Source: Pseudomonadota bacterium
Lineage (GTDB): Bacteria > Pseudomonadota > Gammaproteobacteria > Burkholderiales > Burkholderiaceae_C
DNA length: 64,000 nt
Direction: 5' to 3'
Assembly (NCBI GenBank): GCA_021819435.1
Contig: JAKARB010000013.1
Span: forward strand, 62,001 to 126,000
Position 1 is the stretch's first letter, and each line of letters starts with the position of its first letter. Both the position numbers and the translations under genes were made by a program. The notes below the pieces were generated by a model. That model saw nothing but the letters and a program-made list of their open reading frames with translations, did no database searches and had not been told where the DNA came from. Shown here in pieces: positions 34,959 to 43,719 of the stretch.

Positions 34959-35195
34959 TCAGGCGGCCGATGTCCCTGATGCGGGTCGGCCTGCTTGCCC
35001 GGCCTGGCGTGCCTGCCAGGCCTTCAGTGCTTGCCGGTACGCGTCCATCGCGAGGTCATGCGTGTCGAAGATGCATGGGTCGCAGCCGCTGCCGCAGCAC
35101 GCGTTGATGTCGGGCGGCTCGGGCGGCTCGGGCATCGGGTCATGGACAGGGGTGTGATCTGAGGTGTGATCTGGGTCGGCTGAGGGCGATGTCAT
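34959..35195 (-). CDS. Oxidoreductase-like domain protein (CCGSGC motif)
   Basis: 78 residues. The core PEPPDINACCGSGCDPCIFD, followed by a helix (MDAYRQALKAWQAR), matches the small 'oxidoreductase-like, N-terminal' family: a Pro-rich lead, CCxxGCxxC, then a short helix. The Cys set may bind metal. The N terminus is acidic and His-containing. Function unknown; single gene, convergent with the cytolysin operon. Confidence 0.8.
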   Translation of the reverse strand: MTSPSADPDHTSDHTPVHDPMPEPPEPPDINACCGSGCDPCIFDTHDLAMDAYRQALKAWQARQAGQAGRPASGTSAA

Positions 35196-35245
35196 GGGCG
35201 TGATTTTCTCTCGGCGCTGCCGGGCCAGCGGGGCGAAGGCCTTCT

Positions 35246-36232
35246 TCAGGCTTCGGTTGGGCGGGGCTCTCCATGCTGGACCTCGATGGTCGCGTGCACC
35301 ACCTCTTCGTGCACGGCGAGCCTGGCGCGAACCAGGTCTGGTGTCAGCGTGGGGTCACGCGTGAGCACGGTCATGGCGCATGAGTAGGCTTGCTGGCCCA
35401 CGCGCCAGACGTGCAGGTCGGCGATCTCGCCACAGCCTTGCACCGCCTCGCGGATCTCATCGACCACCGGGTGGTCCATCTCGCGGTCGAGCAACACCTT
35501 GGCGGTTTCCACGATCAGGCCGCGTGCCCACAGGCCCACCAGCACCGCCCCCAGGATGCCCATGAGCGGATCCAGCCACGACCACCCCATCAGCCAGCCG
35601 CCCACCAAGGCCAGGATGGCCAGCACGGAGGTGGCCGCATCGGTGAGCACGTGCACGTAGGCGGACTTGAGGTTGAGGTCCTCGTCGTGATCTCCGTGGT
35701 CGTGATCATGTGCGTGCCCATGCCCATGCGCCCCGTGTGAGTGCCCGTGCGAATGTCCATGCGAATGCCCATGGTGATGCGCCTGTCCCAGGATCAGCGC
35801 GCTCACCAGGTTCACCAGCAGGCCGATGACGGCCACGGCGATCGCCTCGCGGTAATGGATGGCCTGCGGAAAGACGATGCGCTCGACCGACTCCACCACC
35901 ATCATGCCCGCTACGCCCAGCAGCATGATGGCGCTGGTGAAGCCGCTGAGCACCTCGATCTTCCAGGAGCCGAAAGCGAAGCGCGGGTCGCGCGCATGGC
36001 GGCGGGCCATGGCGTAGGCCAGCGCCGTCAACCCGATGGCAAGCGCGTGCGAGCTCATGTGCCAGCCATCGGCCAGCAGCGCCATGGAGTTGAACCACCA
36101 GCCCGCCGCGATCTCGACCACCATCATCAAGGCGGTGATCCACATCACGATTCGCGTGCTGCGTTCGGCCTCGTCGTTGCCTCGGTCGAAGACGTGGTCG
36201 TGGGGCCAGCGGGCCTGTGTCGGGTTCAGCAT
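35246..36232 (-). CDS. dmeF: Cation diffusion facilitator DmeF (Co/Ni/Zn efflux)
   Basis: 328 residues. Six TM helices; the metal site in TM2 is ALLADGWHMSSHA (DxxH) and in TM5 HVLTDAATSVLA (HxxxD). Between TM4 and TM5 lies a long His-rich loop (HHHGHSHGHSHGHSHG, then AHGHGHAHDHDHGDHD). A cytoplasmic C-terminal domain follows (VQGCGEIADLHVWRVG). It exports divalent metal from the cytoplasm using the proton gradient; DmeF proteins mostly handle cobalt and nickel. It follows dmeR by 7 bp in one operon with a metal-type operator. Confidence 0.93.
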   Translation of the reverse strand: MLNPTQARWPHDHVFDRGNDEAERSTRIVMWITALMMVVEIAAGWWFNSMALLADGWHMSSHALAIGLTALAYAMARRHARDPRFAFGSWKIEVLSGFTSAIMLLGVAGMMVVESVERIVFPQAIHYREAIAVAVIGLLVNLVSALILGQAHHHGHSHGHSHGHSHGAHGHGHAHDHDHGDHDEDLNLKSAYVHVLTDAATSVLAILALVGGWLMGWSWLDPLMGILGAVLVGLWARGLIVETAKVLLDREMDHPVVDEIREAVQGCGEIADLHVWRVGQQAYSCAMTVLTRDPTLTPDLVRARLAVHEEVVHATIEVQHGEPRPTEA

Positions 36233-36239
36233 GTGGGTC

Positions 36240-36518
36240 TCACTTCATGTAGGTGCGCAGGACATCGACCAGTTCGTCGGCACCTTGTGTGCGCTCGGCG
36301 TCGCTGGTGATGGCGGGGTCAGCGATGTGGGTGCGGATGTGGCCCTCAACGACCTCGGCCATCAAGCCGCTGGTCGCGCCCCGGATCGCGGCGATCTGGT
36401 GAAGCACATCGGCGCAGTGCTGCTCGGCCTCGATCGCGCGCTCCAGCGCCTCGACCTGGCCCTTGATGCGGCGCACGCGTGCCAGCAGCTTTTTCTTTTC
36501 GCGAATGGTGTGGGCCAT
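36240..36518 (-). CDS. dmeR: Metal-sensing repressor DmeR (FrmR/RcnR family)
   Basis: 92 residues, all-helical CsoR/RcnR fold. The RcnR-type metal ligands are all present at the expected positions: His3, Cys35, His60, His64. This pattern predicts Co/Ni sensing rather than Cu (CsoR) or formaldehyde (FrmR). Metal binding should release DNA and allow dmeF expression. The predicted operator lies 20 bp upstream of the start codon. Confidence 0.92.
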   Translation of the reverse strand: MAHTIREKKKLLARVRRIKGQVEALERAIEAEQHCADVLHQIAAIRGATSGLMAEVVEGHIRTHIADPAITSDAERTQGADELVDVLRTYMK

Positions 36519-36537
36519 GAGTGCTCAAGATCTAGAT

Positions 36538-36560
36538 GATATAGGGGGGTATGGTATATC
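36538..36560. promoter_or_regulatory. DmeR/RcnR-type operator
   Basis: GATATA-GGGGGG-TATGG-TATATC: a G6 tract inside an inverted repeat, the known architecture of RcnR/DmeR/FrmR binding sites. Confidence 0.75.
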
Positions 36561-36614
36561 GAGCCGGCGACTCATGCCAGAACGTCATGCAAGACAGGCC
36601 CCAGGGCTGCGGAT

Positions 36615-37571
36615 TCAGCCAGGGCCGTTGCCCGATGGAGCCTGAGGCGGCTGCACGCCGGGCACCTCGGGGAACTGCTCCTTCATCAGCTGGATGAAGG
36701 CGCGCAGCCGGGCGGGCTGGAAGCGCGTTGGCGGCAGCACCAGCGAGATCGGCAACGACGGGGCGAGCCATTGCGGAGCCAAGTGCACGAGCTGGCCTTG
36801 TGCCAGCGCATCGGCCACTGCCCAGGCCGATGCGATGCCCGCGCCCAGCCCGGCCTGCGCGGCGTTGCACAGGGCGCGCAGGTGGTCGGTCGACAGCCTG
36901 GGCCGGATGGTGAAGCGCAGGGTTTCGCCGCTTTGCGCATGCCGCAGCACCACCTCGTCGCGGTAGAAGGTGTTCAGCGCCAGCCAGGGCAGGGTGGCCA
37001 GTTCGGTGGGGTGCTCTGGCGCCGGCCCCTCGCCCCACAGGCCGGGCGCGGCCACGATGATGCGAGGCAGGTCCGCCAGCCTGATGGCCACCAAGCCAGG
37101 CGTCTCCACCAGGCCGACGTGCACGGCGCAGTCGATGCCTTCGGCGATGAAATCGGGCAGGCGGTCTTGCAGCAGCCACTCGACCGACAAGCCGGGGTGG
37201 CGTTCGAGCAGCGTCACCAGCGGGGCGATGAGCTGCTGCTGGCCAAAGACGGAGGGCACCAGCACCCGCAGCCTGCCGCGTGGTTCATCTTGCACACCGC
37301 GCAGGTCGGCCTCGATGGCCTGCCAGCGATCCAGCAGCTCGCGGGCGTGCTCGAAGCAGCGCTCGCCGTCTTCGGTGAGCTTCATGGCGTGGGTGGAGCG
37401 CCGCAGCAACTTCACGCCCAGCAGACGTTCCAGCTGTTGCAAGCGCCGGCTGACGGTGGGCTGGGTGGTGTGGAGCTGTTGGGCGGCGGCAGACAGGCTG
37501 CCTGCTTCGACGATGCGGACGAAGGTGTGCAGCAGGTCGAGCCGGTCGGTGCCGGAAGTCGCTTGTTTCAT
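36615..37571 (-). CDS. LysR-family transcriptional regulator
   Basis: 318 residues from the second ATG, which gives a normal LysR N terminus. HTH at about 10-60 (FVRIVEAGSLSAAAQQLHTT, then QPTVSRRLQQLERLLGVKLL), and a periplasmic-binding-like effector domain (LRVLVPSVFGQQQLIAPL; IDCAVHVGLVETPGLVA). It is divergent from an MFS exporter gene about 110 bp away and probably controls it. Confidence 0.92.
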   Translation of the reverse strand: MKQATSGTDRLDLLHTFVRIVEAGSLSAAAQQLHTTQPTVSRRLQQLERLLGVKLLRRSTHAMKLTEDGERCFEHARELLDRWQAIEADLRGVQDEPRGRLRVLVPSVFGQQQLIAPLVTLLERHPGLSVEWLLQDRLPDFIAEGIDCAVHVGLVETPGLVAIRLADLPRIIVAAPGLWGEGPAPEHPTELATLPWLALNTFYRDEVVLRHAQSGETLRFTIRPRLSTDHLRALCNAAQAGLGAGIASAWAVADALAQGQLVHLAPQWLAPSLPISLVLPPTRFQPARLRAFIQLMKEQFPEVPGVQPPQAPSGNGPG

Positions 37572-37678
37572 GCGTATAGCGTATGACAAATCTGCGTTGC
37601 GTGGGTCTACCGCAGTCTTTCATGCGTTGTGAGAATTTGTTCATCGCCTGGATGCCAGGCCGCGAACAGGAGCACGCC

Positions 37679-38902
37679 ATGACCTCGACCACCTTGCTTC
37701 CCCCCTCCGCCAGCGCCGATTCGACGCCGGTGCCCGCCCCGCTCGTCTTGCTGCTGGCCACCGGCGCGGGCCTCGCGGCGGCGTCCCTGTACTACAGCCA
37801 GCCCCTGCTGGGCGGCCTGGGCGCGAGCCTGCACGCCAGCACGGCCAGCGTTGGCTTGGTGCCCACCTTGACGCAACTGGGATACGCACTGGGCATCCTG
37901 CTGCTCGCCCCGTTGGGCGACCGGCACGACCGCCGTGGCTTGATCGCCGGCAAGGCGGCGGTGCTGACGCTGGCGCTGCTGGCCTGTGGTCTGGCTCCGG
38001 GTGTGGGCGCGTTGATGGCGGCCAGCCTGGTCGTGGGCCTGGCCGCGACCATGGCGCAAGACATCGTGCCGGCCGCCGCCACGCTGGCGCCGCCGGCTGA
38101 GCGCGGCCGCATCGTTGGCACGGTGATGACCGGGTTGCTGATGGGCATCCTGTTGTCGCGCGTGGCCAGCGGGCTGATCGCACAGCAATTCGGCTGGCGC
38201 GCGGTGTATGGCGTGGCCGCTTTGGCGGTGGCGGGCATCGGGCTGGCGAGCTGGCGCGGCCTGCCCCGCTTCGCGCCGACCACCACGCTGCGCTACGGCG
38301 CCTTGCTGAAGTCGATGGCCGATCTGTGGCAACGCCATGCCGAGCTGCGCAGGGCCGCCTGGGCGCAGGGCCTGCTCTCGCTGGCGTTCAGCGCCTTCTG
38401 GTCGACGCTGGCGGTGATGCTGTTGCAGCGCTACCAGATGGGCAGCGCCACCGCTGGCGCCTTCGGGCTGGCGGGCGCGGCAGGCGCCCTGGCCGCGCCG
38501 CTGGCCGGCCGCCTGGCCGATCGCCGTGGCCCGGGCTGGGTCACTCGACTGGGCAGTGGGCTCACCGCGCTTTGCTTCGCCGCGATGGCGCTGGAGCTGT
38601 GGTTGCCCGAGTCGGCTCACCTGCCTTTGCTCGTGGCGGCCACCATCGGCTTCGACTTCGGTGTGCAGGCCACGCTGGTGGCCCACCAATCGACCATCTA
38701 CAGCTTGGAACCTGCCGCGCGCAGCCGGCTCAACGCCCTGCTTTTGACGGGCATGTTCATCGGCATGGCGGCGGGCTCGGCCCTGGGCAGTGTGGTGCTG
38801 GCGCACCTGGGGTGGCTGGGTGTGGTGGGTTTGTGCACGGCCGCCGCTGCCTCGGCCTGGGTGGTGCGCTGGCTGCCGGCGCGCGAGGCAGCCGCCGCCT
38901 GA
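37679..38902 (+). CDS. Major facilitator superfamily transporter (drug/sugar efflux type)
   Basis: 407 residues, about 12 TM helices. The TM2-3 loop motif A appears as APLGDRHDRRGLIAGK. CAGGAG precedes the ATG at 37679. The YYSQPLLGGLGASLHAS lead and overall form match the DHA1-like exporters common next to LysR genes in Burkholderiales. Substrate unknown. Divergent partner of the LysR gene. Confidence 0.9.
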   Translation: MTSTTLLPPSASADSTPVPAPLVLLLATGAGLAAASLYYSQPLLGGLGASLHASTASVGLVPTLTQLGYALGILLLAPLGDRHDRRGLIAGKAAVLTLALLACGLAPGVGALMAASLVVGLAATMAQDIVPAAATLAPPAERGRIVGTVMTGLLMGILLSRVASGLIAQQFGWRAVYGVAALAVAGIGLASWRGLPRFAPTTTLRYGALLKSMADLWQRHAELRRAAWAQGLLSLAFSAFWSTLAVMLLQRYQMGSATAGAFGLAGAAGALAAPLAGRLADRRGPGWVTRLGSGLTALCFAAMALELWLPESAHLPLLVAATIGFDFGVQATLVAHQSTIYSLEPAARSRLNALLLTGMFIGMAAGSALGSVVLAHLGWLGVVGLCTAAAASAWVVRWLPAREAAAA

Positions 38903-38985
38903 GCTGCGGGCCGCTAGCGTTCACCGATCCGTCGCCACGCCCTCATCCAGCCTTCAGCCATGCCATCGAACCTCCACGGCAGCAT

Positions 38986-39924
38986 TCAAGGCAGCACCGC
39001 GGCTTGCAGCACTTCCCAGCAGGCGTCGGCATGGCTGGTCACCAGGCCGTGGCTGGCGCCTTCGATCTCCCAGCGCCGGTTGCGCGGCAGCAGCCGGTGC
39101 AGGTGGTCGACGATGGCGTGCGCCACCTCGTTGGAGCGCGTGCCGCACACCAGGCGGGTGGGCACGCTCAGGCGGCGCAGGTCATCCTCGGTGTGCAGGG
39201 CACGGGTGCAGATGTCCCAGTGGCGCAGGTTGTTGCCCACCATGGTGGCCATGGTCGAGCGGATGTGCGGGGGCAGCGCGGCGAAGTCGTTGGCGCCGCC
39301 CCAGAAGTCGATCACTTGCCCGCAGACATCGGGCACGCCTTGAGCGGCGTCACGCCGGTAGCGGTTCAGGAAAGCCTGCACCCGGGCCTGCATGGGGGCA
39401 TCACCCACGGCGTCGAGCACCCAGGTGGCGACCGGTTCGAACAGCGTCAGCTCGGCCAGCGGCAGGGCGCCCTGGTCGTTTGGGTCGTCTTGGTCGTCTT
39501 GGCCGGCGCGGTTCTTCTGATCACCGCCCTGGCGCTTCACGCTCTTGAGCGCCTGCGCCAGCGCCACCACGCCGCCATACGAGTGCCCCACGAGGTGGAT
39601 GGGCCGGTCGGTCCGGGCGCGCACCACGGCTTGCAACACGGCAAGTTCCGTCTCGATGGTGGGCGCTTCGAAATCATCCGGGTCAGGCAGGCCGCCGTGG
39701 CCCGGCAAGCGGATGGCGATGCAGTGGTGCGTGGACGCCATGCGCTCCATCAGCTTCTTCCAGGTCGAGGGCGTGGCGTAGGAGCCATGCAAGAAAACCA
39801 CCGGCTCGCCGGAACCTTGTTCGACCACGTGTGCTTGGATGTCCATGTGCTGTTGCTTCGACTTGTCTTCTGCTTCGGATTTTTTGCGTGGCGTTGGCGT
39901 CGGCGTTGGCTTCAGCGCGTGCAT
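38986..39924 (-). CDS. Alpha/beta hydrolase
   Basis: Up to 312 residues. Oxyanion segment VVFLHGSYATPSTW; nucleophile elbow VGHSYGG with Ser; acid probably in LVCGTRSNEVAHAIVDH; His in EGASHGLV. A charged insertion (VKRQGGDQKNRAGQDDQDDP) interrupts the cap region, unusual for the family. The first ATG overlaps the xdhC end by 13 nt; an ATG at 39846, just before the core domain, is the alternative. Ester, lactone or epoxide substrate cannot be decided. Confidence 0.85.
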   Translation of the reverse strand: MHALKPTPTPTPRKKSEAEDKSKQQHMDIQAHVVEQGSGEPVVFLHGSYATPSTWKKLMERMASTHHCIAIRLPGHGGLPDPDDFEAPTIETELAVLQAVVRARTDRPIHLVGHSYGGVVALAQALKSVKRQGGDQKNRAGQDDQDDPNDQGALPLAELTLFEPVATWVLDAVGDAPMQARVQAFLNRYRRDAAQGVPDVCGQVIDFWGGANDFAALPPHIRSTMATMVGNNLRHWDICTRALHTEDDLRRLSVPTRLVCGTRSNEVAHAIVDHLHRLLPRNRRWEIEGASHGLVTSHADACWEVLQAAVLP

Positions 39925-40901
39925 GCGCCGTTGCGCACCGCCACCATCTCGGCCACGATGGCCACCGCGATCTCGGGTGGCGTGCGGCTGCCGATGGGCA
40001 GGCCCACCGGGCCGTGCAGCCTGGCGAGCTCATCCACGGTGAGGCCGAAGTGCGTGGCCAGGCGGTCACGGCGCCGATCGTTGTTCAGGCGTGAGCCGAC
40101 AGCGCCAACGTAGAAGGCGGGTGATTTCAGCGCCTCCAGCAGCACCAGGTCGTCGAGCTTGGGGTCGTGCGTGAGCGCCACCACGGCGCAGCGCGCATCG
40201 GCTCGCATGGCCAGCAGTGTGTCGTCGGGCATGGTGTTCACCAGCTTCGTGCCGGGCACATCCCAGCCGGCGCCGTGTTCTTCGCGCGGGTCGCAGACCG
40301 TCACCTCGTAGTCGAGCGCCAGCGCCATCTGCGCGAGGTAGCGCGAGATCTGACCCGCGCCGATGATCAGCAGGCGCCATTGCGGGCCGTGCACGGTGAG
40401 CAGGTGCTCGCCGTCCCAATGAACAGATTGAGCGGACGGCATGGACGACGTGGATGGCGAGGTGGCGCCGCGTGCCGCATCGGACAGGGTCGTGGTGCCG
40501 TGCCGCAGGTCCACGTGCTTGAGCGTGAGCTGGCGCCGCTCCAGCCGTACGCCGAGTTCATGCAGCAAGCCGGGCTTCGGGTCGGGCTCGATCACCAACT
40601 CCAGCATGCCGCCGCAGGGCAGGCCGATGCGCGCGGCCTCTTCCTGCGTCACGCCATAGGTGAGCTTGAAGGGCTGGGCTGCGAGCATTTGCCCATCGCG
40701 CATGCGCGCCACCAGGTCGTCCTCGATGCAGCCGCCCGACACCGAGCCCTCGACCAAACCATCGTCGCGCACCACCAGCCAAGATCCGGGCGGCCGGGGC
40801 GCCGAGCCCCAGGTGCGCGCCACGGTCACCCAGGCCAGGCGGTGGCCGGCCGCCACCCAGGCGCGGGCCGTGGCCAGCACTTGCAGGTCAACGCTGTTCA
40901 T
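39912..40901 (-). CDS. XdhC/CoxI-family molybdenum-cofactor accessory protein
   Basis: 329 residues. The N-terminal XdhC/CoxI domain has TVARTWGSAPRPPGSWLVV and GSVSGGCIEDDLV; the C-terminal Rossmann domain has LLIIGAGQISRYLAQMALAL and VVALTHDPKLDD, VGAVGSRLNN. XdhC proteins bind and mature Moco for xanthine dehydrogenase-type enzymes. No xdhAB or aldehyde oxidase genes are adjacent here, so its client is elsewhere. The chosen ATG begins MNSVDLQ; a start ten codons earlier is possible. Confidence 0.9.
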   Translation of the reverse strand: MNSVDLQVLATARAWVAAGHRLAWVTVARTWGSAPRPPGSWLVVRDDGLVEGSVSGGCIEDDLVARMRDGQMLAAQPFKLTYGVTQEEAARIGLPCGGMLELVIEPDPKPGLLHELGVRLERRQLTLKHVDLRHGTTTLSDAARGATSPSTSSMPSAQSVHWDGEHLLTVHGPQWRLLIIGAGQISRYLAQMALALDYEVTVCDPREEHGAGWDVPGTKLVNTMPDDTLLAMRADARCAVVALTHDPKLDDLVLLEALKSPAFYVGAVGSRLNNDRRRDRLATHFGLTVDELARLHGPVGLPIGSRTPPEIAVAIVAEMVAVRNGACTR

Positions 40902-40958
40902 TTTTTCGCTTCGGGCTTTCCATGGTGGCAAGTCGGATGGACATGGCAGCCAGGGGGC

Positions 40959-42017
40959 TCATGACTTGTTTCTGGATCGCGCCTTGGCGGTAAGTTCCAG
41001 GCTGCGCATGTGGAACTCGGCTCCCTCCGACTCCAGCAGTTTGCGCCGTTGAGCCGCGAACGCTTCGTACTGTGCTTCGGCATGGGCATTGGCTTGCTTC
41101 TTGGTGATCTGGCCTGAGCCATCCAGCACATTTCTCTCGTTGAACGCAAGGAAAGCATCGAGCTTTTCCGCCCAGTCCTTCAGGAAGATTTCTTTGCGCC
41201 GGCGCGCTTGATCCTCTGCAAAGTCCAGCCACATCGTCACGATGCGGTTGAGTTCGCTGACTTCCGACTCATCAAGGTAGTTCTTGGCGATGGTCACGTC
41301 GGCCTTTTGCACCGTGCCTGACTTCCAGGTCTTCAGACCCATGTTCGGCACGTTGCTGTTGGCCCGTTCGGCGATCAGTTCGGCGGCGGTCTTGCCGGTC
41401 ACCGCGAAGTGCAGCTTGTTCTGGATGTGTTGGAAGAACTTCGTGGTTTGCGGCAGTGTGGAAGCGTAGTCGGCAGCCATGGCGAATATCTCGCGTACCC
41501 GCAGATACATGCGGCGCTCGCTTGCCCGGATGTCGCGGATGCGCTCGAGCAACTCGTCGAATCGGTCCGGTGGGGCCGAGCCCGCCACGGGAGGATTTTT
41601 CAGGCGCTCGTCGTCCAGCGTGAAGCCCTTGATCAGGTATTCCCGCAACCGTTCGGTGGCCCAGCGTCGGAACTGCGTGCCGCGCGGAGAGCGCACCCGG
41701 TAACCCACAGCCAGGATGGCATCGAGGCTGTAAAACCGGACCTGGCGTCGGACTTGGCGTGTACCTTCGGTTTGAACCTGTAAGTAGCTCTTACAGGTTG
41801 CCTCGGGGGAAATCTCAGCCTCTGAATAAAGCGCCTTGAGATGCAGGGTGATGTTCTGAGGCGAGGTTTGGAACAATTCCGCCATCGCGGATTGCGACAA
41901 CCAGAGCGTGTCTTCGGCCATGCGGCATGCCACCCGGGTGCGGCCGTCATCGGTCTCGTAAAGCAGGAACTCGCCGGATCGTGGAGGCTGGATGTCTGAG
42001 GGAGGTCGGCTTGGCAT
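40959..42017 (-). CDS. RhuM-family (virulence RhuM) protein
   Basis: 352 residues. Typical RhuM start (GEFLLYETDDGRTRVACRMA), the LWLSQSAMAELFQTSPQNIT helix-turn-helix-like segment, VRFYSLDAILAVGYRVRSPR, then FRRWATERLREYLIKGF and KLHFAVTGKTAAELI. The family is named after Salmonella rhuM; it is cytoplasmic, widespread in mobile and defence islands, and its biochemical role is not settled. No restriction or toxin partner is next to it. Confidence 0.9.
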   Translation of the reverse strand: MPSRPPSDIQPPRSGEFLLYETDDGRTRVACRMAEDTLWLSQSAMAELFQTSPQNITLHLKALYSEAEISPEATCKSYLQVQTEGTRQVRRQVRFYSLDAILAVGYRVRSPRGTQFRRWATERLREYLIKGFTLDDERLKNPPVAGSAPPDRFDELLERIRDIRASERRMYLRVREIFAMAADYASTLPQTTKFFQHIQNKLHFAVTGKTAAELIAERANSNVPNMGLKTWKSGTVQKADVTIAKNYLDESEVSELNRIVTMWLDFAEDQARRRKEIFLKDWAEKLDAFLAFNERNVLDGSGQITKKQANAHAEAQYEAFAAQRRKLLESEGAEFHMRSLELTAKARSRNKS

Positions 42018-42052
42018 GGGCGCAAGTATCGATGCTTGAGACGGAGGCCGCT

Positions 42053-42712
42053 TCACCCTTTCGGCGGGCTCACCCCAGGCCCCACCGGCGGAAAGCGCTT
42101 GAACACCTCGGTGGCCTCCATCTGAGCGGCGAGGGCCGCCAGGGCGGGATGCGACGGGGCGTCGGTCAGCGTGGGTTCCACCTCGCCGACGAACTGCCAG
42201 GCGATGGCTGCGGTGATGCCCGCTTGCCGCGTGGGCTGGCCGTTGATGGGTGCCAGTGCCTCGGGGCAGCGGGCCACTTCACGCTCCAGCGCGGCGAGGG
42301 CGGCGCTCAGTTGCCCGCGCACGCGCACCAGCCAGGGCTCGTGCTGCTTGTCGAGCGGGCGCAGGTTGCGCTCGTAGATCGACTGCACGCCTTTGTCGCA
42401 GGCGGCCATGGCCAGGCTCAAGGCGCGGAAGTCATGCTGCAGCTCGGTGACGTCGGTGGGCCACAGGCCGCGTCCGCCCGCATGCGCTGCCTCGATGAAC
42501 TGGAGGATGAGCGAGGAGTCCATGATGATGCCGCCATCGGCGCAGATCAGCGTGGGGGCCTTCACCACCGGGTTGATGCGCTGGAATCGCTCGAAGGTGC
42601 TGACCACCGACACCGCTTCGTGTTCGAAGGGCACGCCCAGGCAGCTCATCGAGATGGCCACGCGGCGGACGTAGGGGGAGTCGAGCATGCCGATGAGGCG
42701 CATGGTGGGCAT
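42053..42712 (-). CDS. Glutathione S-transferase family protein
   Basis: 219 residues. N-terminal thioredoxin-like domain MRLIGMLDSPYVRRVAISMS with Ser at the usual catalytic place, cis-Pro in VVKAPTLICADGG, and DSSLILQFIEAA for the glutathione gamma-Glu contact; an all-helical C-terminal domain follows. AGAGAGG stands before the first ATG. It ends 36 bp upstream of the rhuM start, so the two may share a transcript. Confidence 0.9.
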   Translation of the reverse strand: MPTMRLIGMLDSPYVRRVAISMSCLGVPFEHEAVSVVSTFERFQRINPVVKAPTLICADGGIIMDSSLILQFIEAAHAGGRGLWPTDVTELQHDFRALSLAMAACDKGVQSIYERNLRPLDKQHEPWLVRVRGQLSAALAALEREVARCPEALAPINGQPTRQAGITAAIAWQFVGEVEPTLTDAPSHPALAALAAQMEATEVFKRFPPVGPGVSPPKG

Positions 42713-42783
42713 GGTGTGGGCCTCTCTTGGTTGGTGTGCGGGACCCGCAGTTTAGGGCGGCAAAACAAGCCAGCACGTTTTCG

Positions 42784-43152
42784 CGCGGGCTGTTATAGTG
42801 GTCAGCGTTTGCTGCAGTTTCGCTTTCCTCCGCAGCACATGTTGAGCGCCACGTTCTCGTGGCGCACCCTCGGCAGCCGCCTCCTCGCAGTCTCAGGTTC
42901 AGCGCGCGCCACCCCAGGCAAGCTTCGTCTGGTTCCCGTTTCCCTTTCGCCGCCCTGGGTTCAGGCCCTCGGTTCCTTGTGCGGGCACATCGCCACATTG
43001 CACATCGCGGTCGGGACAAGAATCGCCTCCCTTTCCCAAGCCCTGGCTTGCGCACCGCGTCAGCCGACCGGCATCACCTGGCTCCGCCCACGCGCGCGGC
43101 CCTCATCTGCTTGATCCATTCGCTTCATCACGCCCGAACGGTTGGCCGTTTC
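42784..43152 (+). promoter_or_regulatory. Long leader region upstream of the infA cluster
   Basis: About 370 bp with no convincing gene. A TTATAGTGG box at about 42791-42799 looks like a -10 region. A perfect 8-bp hairpin GCGCCACG/CGTGGCGC with a TTCT loop sits at 42846-42865, and smaller inverted repeats follow. Genes for a second IF-1 and an RRM protein lie downstream, so this may be a cold-shock-type structured 5' leader; that is inference. Confidence 0.45.
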
Positions 43153-43347
43153 GTGCTCTCTCCGATCACCCGTCAGACCGACAGCGGCGAGTTCGCTGCT
43201 TCGTTGTCCATCCGCAGTGGCCGTGGCGCCACCAGCCATGACCGGGTGTTCCGCTTCATCCCCCTCTTTTCCACCGCACAGGCTGCCGCGAGTTATGCGC
43301 TCGACCAGGGCCTGAGCTACCTCCGTCAGCCTGCCTTGCCAGCTTGA
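43153..43347 (+). CDS. Small conserved protein upstream of infA
   Basis: About 64 residues from a GTG; the true start is uncertain because the frame is open upstream and there is no ribosome binding site. The core reads SPITRQTDSGEFAASLSIRS, then HDRVFRFIPLFST and ASYALDQGLSYL, which looks like a real protein of mixed beta-strand and helix. I recall similar short proteins beside the extra infA of Burkholderiales but no function. The gene ends 41 bp before the infA start. Confidence 0.55.
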   Translation: MLSPITRQTDSGEFAASLSIRSGRGATSHDRVFRFIPLFSTAQAAASYALDQGLSYLRQPALPA

Positions 43348-43388
43348 AGCGGGCCAGCTGAGCGCAACCCTTGTTGAAGGAACAACCC

Positions 43389-43655
43389 TTGTCCAAAGAA
43401 GAACTCATTGAAATGCGCGGTCAGGTCGACGAAGTGCTGCCCGATTCGCGCTTCCGCGTCACGCTTGAGAACGGCCACAAGCTCATCGCCTACACGGGCG
43501 GCAAGATGCGCAAGCACCGCATCCGCATCCTCGCGGGTGACAAGGTCTCGCTGGAGTTGTCGCCGTACGACTTGAACAAGGGCCGCATCACCTTCCGTCA
43601 CCTGGAGCCGCGCGCCAACGGTGCGCCCGCCGCACCGCCGCGTCGCCGCTTCTGA
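43389..43655 (+). CDS. infA: Translation initiation factor IF-1
   Basis: 88 residues. The S1/OB-fold IF-1 sequence is clear: [20 protein letters not shown], then [20 protein letters not shown], and [20 protein letters not shown] with KGRITFRHL. The TTG start is chosen because AAGGA is 9 nt upstream and because family proteins begin M-x-K-E-E. The C-terminal tail ([12 protein letters not shown]) is longer than in E. coli IF-1 (72 residues). It lies outside a ribosomal protein operon, so this is probably the extra IF-1 copy seen in beta-proteobacteria. Confidence 0.95.
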   Translation: MSKEELIEMRGQVDEVLPDSRFRVTLENGHKLIAYTGGKMRKHRIRILAGDKVSLELSPYDLNKGRITFRHLEPRANGAPAAPPRRRF

Positions 43656-43719
43656 CCTCATCCGGCCTGACGCCGCAGCGGGCCTTCGACACCTGCGGCA
43701 TGCACTGAAAGGGTCCACC

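Noticed and set aside
35740..35800. Repeated CATG-rich sequence in the dmeF gene as a possible DNA repeat element
   Set aside because: It is the coding sequence for the normal His-rich loop of a CDF transporter; no repeat beyond codon repetition.
42859..43152. N-terminal extension of the small protein before infA
   Set aside because: Arg/Pro/His-rich shadow-like sequence without a ribosome binding site; it covers the leader hairpin and has no similarity to the conserved C-terminal part.
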